DNA of 64,000 bases from Hydractinia symbiolongicarpus (taxonomy: Eukaryota > Cnidaria > Hydrozoa > Anthoathecata > Hydractiniidae): positions 25,544,001 through 25,608,000 of the forward strand of contig NC_079884.1 of the NCBI RefSeq assembly GCF_029227915.1, written 5' to 3'. Position 1 is the first letter of the stretch. Each line of letters opens with the position of its first letter. Positions 38,112 through 49,400 of the stretch are shown one piece after another. The notes under the pieces are model-generated. The model saw only the letters and a program-made list of their open reading frames with translations, ran no database searches and was not told where the DNA came from. The position numbers and the translations under genes were made by a program.

Positions 38112-39552
38112 ATGACGGGTTTTTTGTATGTTTACACGTTTCTAAATTGACGGCGTCTTTTAAAAGTTCGCGTCTCATGTTTTGACCACGTATTTAAATT
38201 ATATTGCAAAGTTATATTGTATATTTTGTTGCGCCGAAATGCCTAAACGTTGTCGTTAATTTTTCCGGTTTGCAGAATGTCAACGTCTTAACCATGTAGA
38301 ATTGATCATGTCAGCACATTAATTTTGTAAATTCTTTTGTTTTAGTTTTTTTCGTGTAAACGGTGATTAAGAAACTATTTTATATGAAATTTTAAAATCC
38401 AACCCTCTCCCCTTGAACTTTTTATCCCATTTAAGATTTGCTTCCACGTTTGGAAAACTTAACGTAGATATAATCTATTTTGATTTCTCATTTAATTGGT
38501 ATCGTCTCCCTGAGTTGAATAATCTTTGACTAGATGTATATATTGATAGATGTTTATATTTGCACACGGACAGTTTTACTTTAGTTCTGGTGTTTTTTAG
38601 TATTTATACTTAAATGTATATCATGCCCATGTTTGACACAAATTTCGCATAGTTTTTTTATATAAATTATAGTTGTATAGATTGTTTTTGTTGATGCTAG
38701 TAACAGCAGTGACGCTTTTGTCATTTTTACGCCCGTATTGACGCTGTTTTTAATTGTCTAACTCTTAAAGACAGTCATTCAAAAGCAGATTTCTACTTTC
38801 CACCTGCCAAAAAATAATAATACCGAATATAATGGTTGTTTTTGCTAAACTTGTCCCACTCGTTTTGAATGAACAAATTAGAGTAGTGAATTGACCTGGC
38901 GCACCTCAAACACTTGATAGAATGCATCTTCCTACAACTCACTCAAAGCTGCGACTAGTATCATCAAAATGTTGTGTGAATAATAAGATTGTGATATAAA
39001 ATTTTGAAAAATAAATTATAATAACATACTTGCTAGTTTTTGTCTTTGTTTCGTAATGTTGTTTTTTTCTGTACACCATTAAAATTTTGTTTTTTATTTT
39101 GGCATTAGTTCAATTTAGCGTGGATTTAAAGAAACTTTCGTGGAATTAATTTTCTCGAATAACAGGCAAAATGAGTTGATGAGTTTTGAAGAATTTAATT
39201 TCGCAACTCACTATAATTCTGTTTTGAATTTAAAGTATTTTTTTTGCTGAATACAAGCACAATGGATTATTTTTGCATTTCAGACGGGGTTTCGGCGACA
39301 AAAAAAGATTAGTCCATCTGAAATTCTCTATTTACAACAGTACAAAACATAACGCAAAAAAGTTGTATTAAAAACAGAATTATTGAAGGTAGTACAGCTA
39401 AATCCTTACATAGAGGACACCTATATGAAGAAAAGTTTTCACTATGTGCATGATTTCACTGTAGTCAGGTAGCAGACAGCATAAAAATGTTTTTAAAATG
39501 TCCCTGGATGGTACATACTTCTCCATTTTTGTTGTTGTCTCCTTCCTGACTA
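38112..39552. other. SLC44 3' UTR and spacer
   Basis: Includes the probable 3' UTR of the SLC44-like gene, with an AATAAA signal at 39010. The remainder up to the transposon is AT-rich without recognised features. Confidence 0.5.
39010..39015 (+). terminator. Candidate polyadenylation signal for the SLC44-like gene
   Basis: AATAAA about 0.9 kb downstream of the SLC44 stop, followed by a T-rich stretch. Other AT-rich variants occur nearby, so the exact end is uncertain. Confidence 0.35.
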
Positions 39553-39593
39553 CCTTAAGGGAACTTATTTTGGCGGGAACTAATTTTGGCGGA
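39553..39593 (+). repeat. Left terminal inverted repeat
   Basis: 41 bases that are the exact reverse complement of 42989-43029. It contains two GGCGG blocks 21 bases apart that begin the subterminal array. Confidence 0.95.
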
Positions 39594-39772
39594 CGAAGGA
39601 AATCTAAAAAAAATTTAATTTTGGCGGGAACTAATTTTGGCGGATCAACGAAATTTTTAATTTTGGCGGGAACTTATTTTGGCGGGTGGCGGTTTTTTTT
39701 AATTTTGGCGGGAACTTATTTTGGCGGGTCAGCGGATTTTTTAATTTTGGCGGGAACTAATTTTGGCGAGTG
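39594..39772 (+). repeat. Left subterminal repeat array
   Basis: Direct copies of a motif of about 28 bases, AATTTTGGCGGGAACT followed by TATTTTGGCGG or AATTTTGGCGG, separated by short AT-rich spacers. The block at 39638-39766 is nearly identical, in the same orientation, to 42836-42967 at the other end. In pogo, hAT and CACTA elements such arrays are transposase binding sites; that role here is inference. Its translation looks like a repeat protein but is not a gene. Confidence 0.9.
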
Positions 39773-39866
39773 AAGGATTTTTTCAAATTTCAACGAAAAT
39801 TTTCTTTGGTAAAGATGTAGAAATAAGCATTACAAAGCAAAGAATTTTAAAACAAATACTAAAAAT

Positions 39867-41707
39867 CTACTCTTCTTCATCGTCTATGATAATGTCAAAT
39901 GCATTCCGACTAAAGTCTATGTCATCCTCGTCACGCGTGTACTCCTCTTCTTTGTCATCGTCATTTTCGACTCGCACGTTGATGAAGCTATCCTTTAATA
40001 AATCTGGCGCATTGATTATGTCGGTTATGGGCTGAGTAATTACACTATTGCTTTCTGGCAGCGGTGATAGATCTTGAAAAGGGTCAAGGGATTCAAGTGA
40101 AGTGGATCCCATGCGAACTGCGTCGTAAATTCCAGATGCTTTCCACCCATTCAAAACGACTTCACGGCCATCTGCCGAAGTGATATGGTTATAAAACTGG
40201 AGGAGCCAACTTGCATGAAGAGGCTTGATGGTGGTCAGCTTTAATTGAATATTTATATCTTCGATCTTTTTGTTAAGGGATAGCTCTTTCTCGATCTGTT
40301 TTGAATACCATTCAGTGAACAAATTTCTCATGAATTGCTTGCAATGATTATTCACAGTAAGATCCAAGGGCTGGAATATATGTGTCATGTTACTTGGAAC
40401 CAAAACCAGGAAGATGTTGTTCTTCTTCAGCAATTCGGTAACTTCCTCAGTAATTTGTCCTCGAAAGACATCGAATATTAGAAGAGCAGCTTGCTTTGGG
40501 TTATTTAACTTCTTCCTCTGGTCTTCAACGTGCTTTAGAACGATCTCTTTGATGACTTTGATGGATTCTTGTGTATTGCTGTAGTGTTTGGGATTAACGC
40601 TTAGTGAGAACGATTCGGGGAATTCAAACTTTGGGAGGCTTTGATTTGTTTTCCCCCCATATATCAGTTGCATTGGCAGAAAAGAACCATCAAGCGTAAT
40701 AATAAAGGTACCAGTAAGGCATCTTTTGTCGAAGGATCCAACGATAGGGACGGACGATGAACCCTTTTTCGCCATGGTGTGATTCATTCTTGGAACAAAC
40801 TTAAGAGGTGTCTGGTCCAGATTCATAACAAGTTGGTGAGGGATGCTGTGTTGTTCGATGGTCGAAACAATATCGTGAAGAAATAGTAATTCGCACTCCT
40901 TTTTGGCTCCTTCAGTGATTTCAACTTTGGAGGTCGTTTTCATTCTTTTCTTGAAACCCATTCTCTTGAAGAGGCTTTTTGCCCAACTGTTATCAATTTT
41001 AATATGCCCCAACTCAAATTGAGGGTTTCGTGATATTAGAGCTTTCGCTGCAGCGGTTGCAACTGTTCTTGAAACAACACCTCCTCGATTTCTCAGTGCA
41101 ATTAAAAATCTTTGTACCATCTCATCTAGACTGCCAAGGAACAGAGGTCTACCGCGTTTCAAAGGAACAAATTTGGTTACCACGCTACGTTTTTCTCGGG
41201 TTGAATCTTTCAGCTCTTTTTTGTAAAGATTGCCAAATCTTCGAGCTGTACTCTCACTTAACGGCCTGTCTTTGGTTTGAAACTTTGTGATTGCAGCCGC
41301 ACCACCATGAATCGCAACATATTTTCCGATATCAAATCTTTCTTTTTCTGACCAACGGTTGTATGATTTTTTGCCACTGGATTTAACATTTTCAGTCGCG
41401 TCTGTAACAGCTTCGTAGTCTAACGAACCAAGGGATGATTCTTGCTGGAAGTCAGTTGGTTGTGGGCCTAAAATGAATAAAACGAACCACTATGTAATTG
41501 CGAATTTTGACCAAAAATTAAAAATTTTCAAACAAAGAAAGAAACTTCTTCGCAGGTAGGTATAACAAAAAAAAACATCAAAGAGAAATACTTACTTTGT
41601 TCCCTAGAACTGTTTGAAGGTGTTTCGTCTGAAGTTTTTTCCTTTTCAGCGGCCCTTTGTTGAGCTTCTTTCTCTTGTAATTTAGCTAACTTCCTGATGT
41701 AAGACAT
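39867..41707 (-). CDS. Pogo/Tigger-like DDD transposase (570 aa, one intron)
   Basis: Exons 41707-41596 and 41467-39867 join in phase (donor GTAAGT, acceptor TTTTAG), giving 570 residues from ATG 41707. Residues 1-37 are a charged helix. Residues 72-124 form a first helix-turn-helix (SYNRWSEKERFDIGKY…), and 139-220 a CENP-B/Tc5-type DNA-binding domain. The DDE_1 catalytic core has D255 (NLDQTPL), D370 (LLIFDVFRGQ) and D406 (IFQPLD), a DD35D arrangement. It would bind the terminal repeats and cut and rejoin DNA in the nucleus. The last 17 residues are acidic and include DIIIDDEEE, a SUMO-interacting-like motif. Stretches outside the core match no named family I can recall. The reading frame is open throughout, so the protein is probably functional. 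Confidence 0.93.
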
Positions 41708-42062
41708 TTTGAAAGCCGGGAGATAAAAAAGGAAACGTAAGTTATCTGTATCCTGTATATTTACTCGAACATAAACATTCCATTCACTTGGCCTATATTT
41801 ACACTAAAAATCGAACAAAAACATTCTTTTTTTCTTGGCTAAGGCCCGTTTAGACTACCCAATCGAACAAAAACATTCTTTTTTTCTTCGCTAAGGCCCG
41901 TTTAGACTAACCAATCGAACAAAAACATTCTATTTAATTGGGAAAGTTCGGTCTACACTGACAAATAGAACAAAAACGTTCTATTTTCATGCTAGGCAAT
42001 TAAAAAATCGATCGATTGACATTTTTGTTTTTCATCAGAGCTAGAAAAGAAAAGACGTCCAT
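41708..42062. promoter_or_regulatory. Shared divergent promoter region with tandem repeats
   Basis: 355 bases between the two start codons of the transposon's divergent genes. It contains three to four degenerate tandem copies (about 41806-41985, period near 51 bases) of a unit beginning AATCGAACAAAAACATTC and including GCTAAGGCCCGTTTAGACTA. The repeats are distinct from the terminal arrays. Their position suggests binding sites that coordinate both genes, which is inference. Confidence 0.6.
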
Positions 42063-42713
42063 ATGGCTTACAACAAGACGTTCGAGTTTACAGCTGCTGT
42101 CAGAGGATTCCATTATTATAAAACTTATTGGAAACCTGAGGAAAATCAATCACTGGACTGCTTTCATGAGAACAACAATGTTTTCGATAGATTTGCAATC
42201 AAAGTTTGTGAATTCGGAAATGACAAACCAGTTGGCCATTTACCCAAAGAAATCTCAAGGGTTACAAAATTTCTTCTGGACAGAGGAGCGTCTATGAAAT
42301 CCACGTTGACAAGTGTACACTATCGAAGATCACCTCTCGTTCAAGGAGGCTTGGAGATCCCCTGTAAAATAACTGTTACTTTACCAGGGACAGTAAACAA
42401 TCTTTTGGTTCTTGCAAGATACCAACAACTTGTAGAAGCCTTGTATACAGAGCCGAAAGAGGAATTGATTCTTGGTTCGTTCTTACATATTGCAGTTATT
42501 TTAGATGTCGTGGTTCCAACCGAAGAGAGACCAAAGCGTAAAAAAAATACAGCCAAAAGCCAAAGCAAAGAGACGAAAAAGCAAAAAGATATTCGAAACT
42601 TTTTTGGAAACACCTCAGCTGCACCAGCCCCAAAAAGGCAAAAAGTTAACAACAAACCTAAAAAGTCGTCACCATCGTCAAGCAAGGACTTAGAAATCAT
42701 AAATATTGATTAA
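42063..42713 (+). CDS. Transposon-encoded HIRAN protein with PIP box and SUMO-interacting-like tail
   Basis: 216 residues, one exon, ATG at 42063, divergent from the transposase. Residues about 7-108 match the HIRAN fold: VRGFHYY, then HENNNVFDRFAIKV and VGHLPKEIS. In HLTF this domain binds free 3' DNA ends at stalled forks. Residues 110-150 are a hydrophobic extension. The tail is Lys/Arg-rich (RPKRKKN 157-162; KRQK 191-194, likely nuclear signals) and holds Q174-K-D-I177-R-N-F180-F181, an exact PIP-box consensus (QxxIxxFF) for PCNA binding. The end, DLEIINID, fits a SUMO-interacting motif (I-I-x-I with acidic flanks). No helicase or nuclease domain is present. Role as a replication-linked transposition cofactor is inference; the domain and motif calls are seen directly. 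Confidence 0.9.
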   Translation: MAYNKTFEFTAAVRGFHYYKTYWKPEENQSLDCFHENNNVFDRFAIKVCEFGNDKPVGHLPKEISRVTKFLLDRGASMKSTLTSVHYRRSPLVQGGLEIPCKITVTLPGTVNNLLVLARYQQLVEALYTEPKEELILGSFLHIAVILDVVVPTEERPKRKKNTAKSQSKETKKQKDIRNFFGNTSAAPAPKRQKVNNKPKKSSPSSSKDLEIINID

Positions 42714-42822
42714 AAATTATCTTGTATTAGAGGTTTATTATGACATAATATTTCTAGCGCAAAGGTATATTTCTAAAAGATATAAAAAATTGAAAAAAAG
42801 TTGATTTTTGTCGATTTTTTAA

Positions 42823-42988
42823 GGGGAACTTATTTTGGCGGATCAACGAAATTTTTAATTTTGGCGGGAACTTATTTTGGCGGGTGGCGATTTTTTTTAA
42901 TTTTGGCGGGAACTTATTTTGGCGGGTCAGCGGATTTTTTAATTTTGGCGGGAACTAATTTTGGCGGATTTTGCCCCAATCCGCCAAA
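42823..42988 (+). repeat. Right subterminal array and fold-back
   Basis: Starts AAGGGGAACTTATTTTGGCG and repeats the left array in the same orientation. At 42950-42968 the last plus-oriented copy is followed after about 20 bases by its reverse complement (the right terminal repeat), so the right end can form a hairpin that the left end cannot. Confidence 0.85.
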
Positions 42989-43029
42989 TCCGCCAAAATT
43001 AGTTCCCGCCAAAATAAGTTCCCTTAAGG
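42989..43029 (-). repeat. Right terminal inverted repeat
   Basis: Exact reverse complement of 39553-39593; followed by TA at 43030. Confidence 0.95.
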
Positions 43030-43459
43030 TATTTAGTTATACACTGCCAATCGAGCATTAGAATCTATCCGCATGTACAGGATGAACTGTATTCATTATA
43101 GTCTTATATTGTTGACACACTATGGCTAGAAAACTTGAAAAATTTCACCTGGGTCTGAAAAAGCTCAACCCTTGCTTTTTCTGTTTGACAATTGCTTCTG
43201 TAGATAAAACTAAAACCATAAATATTAAAATAATTTTTCGTAGCAAATTAATAAATTATATTTATTTATATATATTATATTTATATATATTTACACACTT
43301 ACCGTAAAGTGTTAAAAGCACCAATTAAAAAATAAATTCACTGGTAAAAAAAACAAACGCAGAACTGATAAATGGACTGGTTGTCACGCGACTCTTCGTG
43401 GCATGCAAGTACTCCACCACAGAGGATTTTTATTCGCATAAAAAACATCACATCTTACG

Positions 43460-46400
43460 CTAGCTGTTCGGAGCTACGCTGGCTTGTTGCAGTTCCTGTA
43501 TTTTAGTTTTACCTTGTGCGTTTTGTGATAACTTCAGAAGTTCCTCTTTGATAGCTCTTATTAATGGTTGCGAGTTGCTTTTTTTCGACTCGCCAAAATC
43601 ATCCATGTCGAGTGTGGTGGTGTGAGCTAGCTTAAAATCGTCGTCTCTCAAGTTTCGAGGTAAAGAATTTTGACCAGGTAAACCCATCTAGAAAAAAAAA
43701 AAATTTTCATATAGCTTATACCACCTGGAATATACTTTTTCATAAATATATTTTTTAGATTTCGTCACTATTAGAACCGCAGGTATTCTATCCTGCATTA
43801 ATTCTCTTATTTATATCAAAATTTTCTTTTAAAAATCAAGTCAGTACCATCAAAATTCTTAACATAGAAACAAATACTTACTGCGGTATGATTAAATGCT
43901 GGATTGGCTGTGATATTTTCATTGGCGTAGGGACTCCACACCGTTCCACCCATACCATCAGGGCGTTGTTGAAGAGGCGTCATGTACACATTTTGTCCGG
44001 GCATTCCGTATGGCATTGTTAAAGTGTTTGCTGTAGGTCCATACACAGGATACCCAAATCTTTGGTTAATATATCTAAATAATAAAAAAGACGATTTAGT
44101 TGATTGGACAAAGGGTTGTTAGAAAATACACAAAATATAAATCAAACCTAACCAACCTTTGTCTTTCAAGTGGATCCCAAGTTACCATGGGTTCGGCCAA
44201 CACAGGGTATTGGTTGTACGGATTCGCATAAGGATTTGATGCCACCTCCCTTCTTTTGCCAAACCCTGATGGCGCAGCAGTAGCTCTACCATGAGCCGGA
44301 GGAGGCTCAGGAAGAGCTGGTGGCATTCCAGCATATCGTCGAGGAGTAGAACTTCGAAAGCTAGTATCGCTTTCCAGCTTTGGTTTTCCCGACGATTCCT
44401 CTTTCGGTAGGTGTTTTTGGTACTTCTTCAACGTAGTGAAGGTATCATCTAACAACGCATGTATGCGACGACTCGTTTCGCGCATGCTTAATTCAGATTC
44501 AGCATCGGATTCTGCGTCATCTTCCGGTGATTGTACCTAAAATACAAATAAATCAAACAATTGATCCATATATGAATGAACGAATGAATAAAAAATTGAA
44601 AGAATGAATAAATGAATGAATGACCATACCGATTCTTTCTGTGGTGACGAAAATTGTTGAAAGCTTTTCAATAGGACATCCTCTTTCTTCTGCGCTCCTT
44701 CTGTAGGTGCCATATATATTTTGTTTTTTCTCCTCAGACGTTTTCGTATCCTTCCTTTACGAGTAGACGCACTAACATACAAAAAAAAACAGTTAAAAAT
44801 AGTTTCCAAATAAACAAAGACAACAAACCAACTAACTGAAAAAACATACTTGGGAATTGTTTTAGCATTTGCAGGATCTAACACTGCATCGATCTCGTCC
44901 TGCTCGCGTTGCCAGCGATTTTCAGGTGGTTTGGAATTACGCGTACTTGTTGAGAACGCAGTGGAAACCATGTGATCACGTTGCCGCTGCTTGTTTCGAA
45001 GTCTTTCAACTTCAGCCTTGTGTTGTAAGTCAGGATCAAGCTATAACAAAAAAAATAATATTAATAGTAGATGCACAAAAAATTGAGATATTTTATTACA
45101 ATTACCTTGTATACAAGGAATACAGTTTAACATATCGGGGAAACGGAGCAAAAAAAGAAGATTATAGTAATAGTTGGGAAGAAATGTAGTTATCCAGTCT
45201 AACTTACTGTAACGGGAGCAGCGGCTATCAACGATGTCTGCTTAAAATCAAGCAATGGTAACGGACCAGTTGGCTTGGTGAACTCCTCCATGTTTTCAAT
45301 ATTTGTTCGAAATCGTACTGGAGTGTTGGATGTCAAGCCTTTGCTCTCCGTCATGTTGCCGAAAGTAGGTACATGGCCAGCTGAATAACTTAGATTCTGG
45401 AATATTTAGGGAAGTTATTGTTAGTGCAATTTTTTAGTAAACCTAGTAGCTATCACTGAAAAGTAACTCTTACGAGGCATTATAATAAAAAATTATCGGA
45501 CTTACCTGTACGTGAACTGGTTTAATAAACTCATCGTCCTCCATCGTAGAGCCTGTAAGTTCCAAAGGTTGTCTTTCATGCGGGCGAGATGCAGGAATGG
45601 GTGTTCTAGGTGGTTTTTGTGGCGGAGTTCTTCTTGTTTTATTCTCATATTCTAATTTTCGTTTGGCTTCAATGTCTTGATGATGATGCCGATGTTTTTG
45701 TTGTGCAGGTGACTTTCTAATAAATATGAGAGTTTGCCGAACAGTTAAAACACGGAAAAACAAGTCCCTTTTCATACTAAACGATAAATTAAAGAAAACC
45801 AACGTTTAAAAATAATCTCAGTCAGCCGTACCTCACTATTATCACTTCTTCTTCATCTTCTGTTTCTTCTTCACTCTCTTCAACTTCCTCTGCCTCTTCT
45901 TCGATATCATCTTCCTGTTCGCTCTCCTCTTCATAAGCTCGATTTTGTCTGGTATTTAAGAAGAAAAAAACTTTTACCTTCTACGCATGCTCAACAAGAA
46001 AAAAAGGATTTCATTAATGAAAATAATTATGAAAAATTCATGTTAGTATGCTCGAACGGGACTCAAAACAAAAGCGACCACACATTTAGCCGGCCTTACT
46101 ACGAACCCAACTAAACACTGGTCCATTTTTACAACAAGCCTTTCTTAGCGTTAATACAAGTTAGTTAGAAGCCTTTCTAACAATTACGTCATTAAGGGTC
46201 AACATAAAGTCAACAATGTAAATAAAACAATTTAGGGCGTGGTCATCGCTATGTACATGTTTGCGTATGTAATAGCATGTCACTTACCTGCCATACGATT
46301 TATTAAAACCTCCTCGAACTTTCCTTCTCGTTGTAGTTTTTAACTCATCGTTGTGCCTTGGAATATTATTATTTGTGGCGTGCAGAGGGATTGTCATTTC

Positions 46401-49400
46401 CTTCTTTTCGCTTATTATTTTTGTTTCTTCTATTTCAACCACATCTCTTGGAGAGGCCTGTAAAATGTAAGGGGTTGCGAAAAGGTTACTTAGTTTTAAC
46501 TTTAGTGACTTACACGTTAACGTTTGTATTAGAACAATAAAATTATTTTAACCAGTAAAAGAGAAAGAAAGGTGTGCACTCGAAGAGAACTAATTTATGC
46601 ACTCAGGGTGGCCAACAGGGTGGCCAACGGAACTTTTGAAAAATTTCCAGAACAAATCAAACACATTTAATTTCACATTTTTCATTAGCAAGAACCACAA
46701 CTGCAAGCAATCCAAATTCCATTTACAAGCTGTTTTTAAACTTTCTTAAACTGAGTAACCTAAGAACTCTCTTGTCCAAAATTCTGAATTCAAGAACAAT
46801 TCTTAAACAAAAAATTTTTGAAGGAATTTCAGAACCGTTGGTCAACTTGATTATTAAAAAATGCTGTTAATATTAAAATCTATTTTTATCATTCTGAAAT
46901 TAGTGCCCATACCTCAGGTTTCGCAGTTCTATCAACCATCTCCACCTCTTCTGGAGTTGGCTTTGGACCACCTCTCTTCCAACGCCAACATACCAAACAA
47001 CATAGTAAAGCGATTAAAACGACAGGTGCTGTTGCAGCTGCAATTATCCAATATGGCGGCTCAGATGTTGAAACGGGGATAACAGTAACAAGCGGTGCAG
47101 GCTTTGACACCACCTAAACGAAGAGAATTGAGATACGAAATAAATAACGAATGAAGTCAACATATTTTAAGCACACTTGGAAGTTATTATTACTTTCTTT
47201 CTAGCGTGTAAAACGCCTACCTCGGCCCCCAAAACTGCTTGCATTTCTGCAGCGGACAATCTGTTCATCGTATCAGCAGTCTTCTGCCCACTCTGTACTT
47301 CTCCTTGGTCTGCAGTAACAAACGTTACCTCTGCCTGATCAGTATTTACTGGCATTATGAGACTGACCTGCAATAAAAACAAACATGTTCATATACTCCT
47401 CCTGACCTCACTACACAATTTACTCAAGTAGGAGATTGGATACATACTTGTGTGACGACACTGCTGACCGCTCTGCGCCTCCGGTTTTTGTGTTTACCTA
47501 ACATGAAGATTTCTGATATTTTCAACTCGATGAATTGTTGATATGCAGAAGTGGTGACATCTTGCTTCACTAATGGCTTGATTGTCATCCGCACCACGTT
47601 TTCTCGTATTGTTAAGAATCTTGTGTTCACAACATAGGCGAGACTACCAGCCTAAAATGGCCAACCATATTCCAGTGAAAACGCAAGAAAACTACTGTGA
47701 CAAGAAAAAGCTCACTGAAGGGGCTTTGTAAATATCTTAACAATTAAAAATTTACAGAAGGACTTTTTTGAGATCTAATTAACAATTACATAAATAGCTA
47801 CCTTCACATTAACAGCTGCGTCTACACTATTCAATGATGTGCTGTTGAAGAAGCTAGCAACATGTGTAGCATTCTGTACGGATCCATTGACTGTGAAATA
47901 CATTTCAAGGTAATAAATGCCACCCAGTTCACGCTTTGAAAAAATAATCTAAAAAAAGAAAAATTAAAAGGGAATTAAATGTTTCCAGTTAAGATAAATT
48001 AGTGACCTATCAATGTTTTGTTTTTTCCAATATATACATTTCTTATTAGAGCCTGATTTCTTAGAACAGTTAGGCCGAAAATCAAGAACAGCATAAGAAC
48101 ACGTTTTTAAGTTTTCAAAAGTTAGTGTTCTTTCGCTGGGTGCGGTGTGGGTTAAAAGAAATACCTCTGAATAGCTTTTAAAAAGCTCGATTCTTTAAAA
48201 AAATTGTTTCATCCTCAATTCTTTAAAATCGTTCTGATAAAAAAGTGGATAATGCTAAAAATATCAATTCTGTATTTCTCGTTTGCTTACTGTATATTGG
48301 AGAAAGAACAATTTATTTTACAACATTTTAATAAAAATGTTGAGAAAATGTTGAAAAAATATGATTATTTTGGTGAATATACAAAACTGCTTACACTATC
48401 AATATTTCTAATTTTTTGCGGATACTAAGAGTTGTGACTTACCGTCACTTCAACTTGTGCAGCAATATTTCGACCTCTCTTATAAAACTCTGCAAGTTGA
48501 CGTCGAAATTCTGCTTGAACAGATGAATTTGTCATATTTGTATTTGCATTCTCTTCGACAACCATACCTAGAACGTCTTGCAATGTGTAAGGTTTGGAAG
48601 GTGCCACTGATGTTACAGGGCCAATCACCTATTCGAAAAAAGTATATAGTTAACAGATTTATCTTATTTCTAATCCTTAACAACAGAAAGTATTGTAAAC
48701 ATAGGAAAGGTTTATTGATAAAACATTCACAATACTAAAGTGCAAAACAACCAGAAATCAGTAACAGATGACTGCAACCTTTTTACTGACTATTTTGTTA
48801 TCATTGCCAAAATTATCAGATCAAGTGGACACTGCAGTTTAATTTTTTAAAGTGTTTTTGTTTTATTAATTTGTTAGTTCCAATAAAAATTAGATTGACA
48901 CAATTATACAAACGAGTGGCATATAATTTATTTATATTTAGATTTTACGTCCAGCTTTTTTTTCACCTCCTATATATCGATTTAAATATGTAGTATTTGG
49001 GTATCATCAATCATTTAAAATTACTCTAAGACGCACAAAGGCATTCAGAGGCCAAATGAGTTTTTACTAATAAATGTCAGAAGATATATGCCCTTCCTCC
49101 CTAACATCAGATTGACGTTTAGTGCACACTTTTCGATTTGCGAACCACCCCTAAGTAAGCAACAAAATTCAGTACATACATTGTATCCCAATCTTTTTTG
49201 AAGTCCACTCTCACTCAGGTAGTTAAATACTTTGGCTGCATCTCCTGCAGGTATAACAATACCATTCTCTTGTACGCTGAACTCAACATCAACATTGGTA
49301 CCTCCATTTCTCGCCACATTAATTATCTAGAAATATTATTTTTAACATTAGATTTGATGTAACAAACCATAAATTGAAAATTACATATAGGTTACAAAAA

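Larger units (their letters stand above)
39553..43029. mobile_element. Two-gene pogo/Tigger-like DNA transposon with HIRAN accessory gene
   Basis: A complete 3477-bp element. The outermost 41 bases at 39553-39593 and 42989-43029 are perfect inverted repeats starting CCTTAAGGGAACTTATTTTG. TA dinucleotides flank it on both sides (39551-39552, 43030-43031), as expected for TA-targeting Tc1/mariner/pogo elements. Inside are subterminal arrays of a 28-bp motif, a minus-strand transposase gene, a plus-strand HIRAN gene and a shared intergenic region with tandem repeats. Both genes are intact and the inverted repeats are identical, so the insertion looks recent and possibly active. It sits between the 3' ends of the SLC44-like and KIAA1549-like genes, harmless to both. 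Confidence 0.92.

Noticed and set aside
39498-39773. Frame encoding repeats like LILAGTNFGG
   Set aside because: It is the translated subterminal array of the transposon; the units are DNA-level repeats and the same array recurs near 42836.
39594-42988. CRISPR-like look of the regularly spaced GGCGG repeats
   Set aside because: Repeats and spacers are both repeated at the two ends, there are no unique spacers, and the host is eukaryotic.
39557-43027. A piggyBac-type element because TTAA lies at both ends
   Set aside because: The transposase is of DDE_1/pogo type with DQT, FDV and QPLD blocks, and the inverted repeat continues outward past TTAA to a TA dinucleotide; kept only as an open question.
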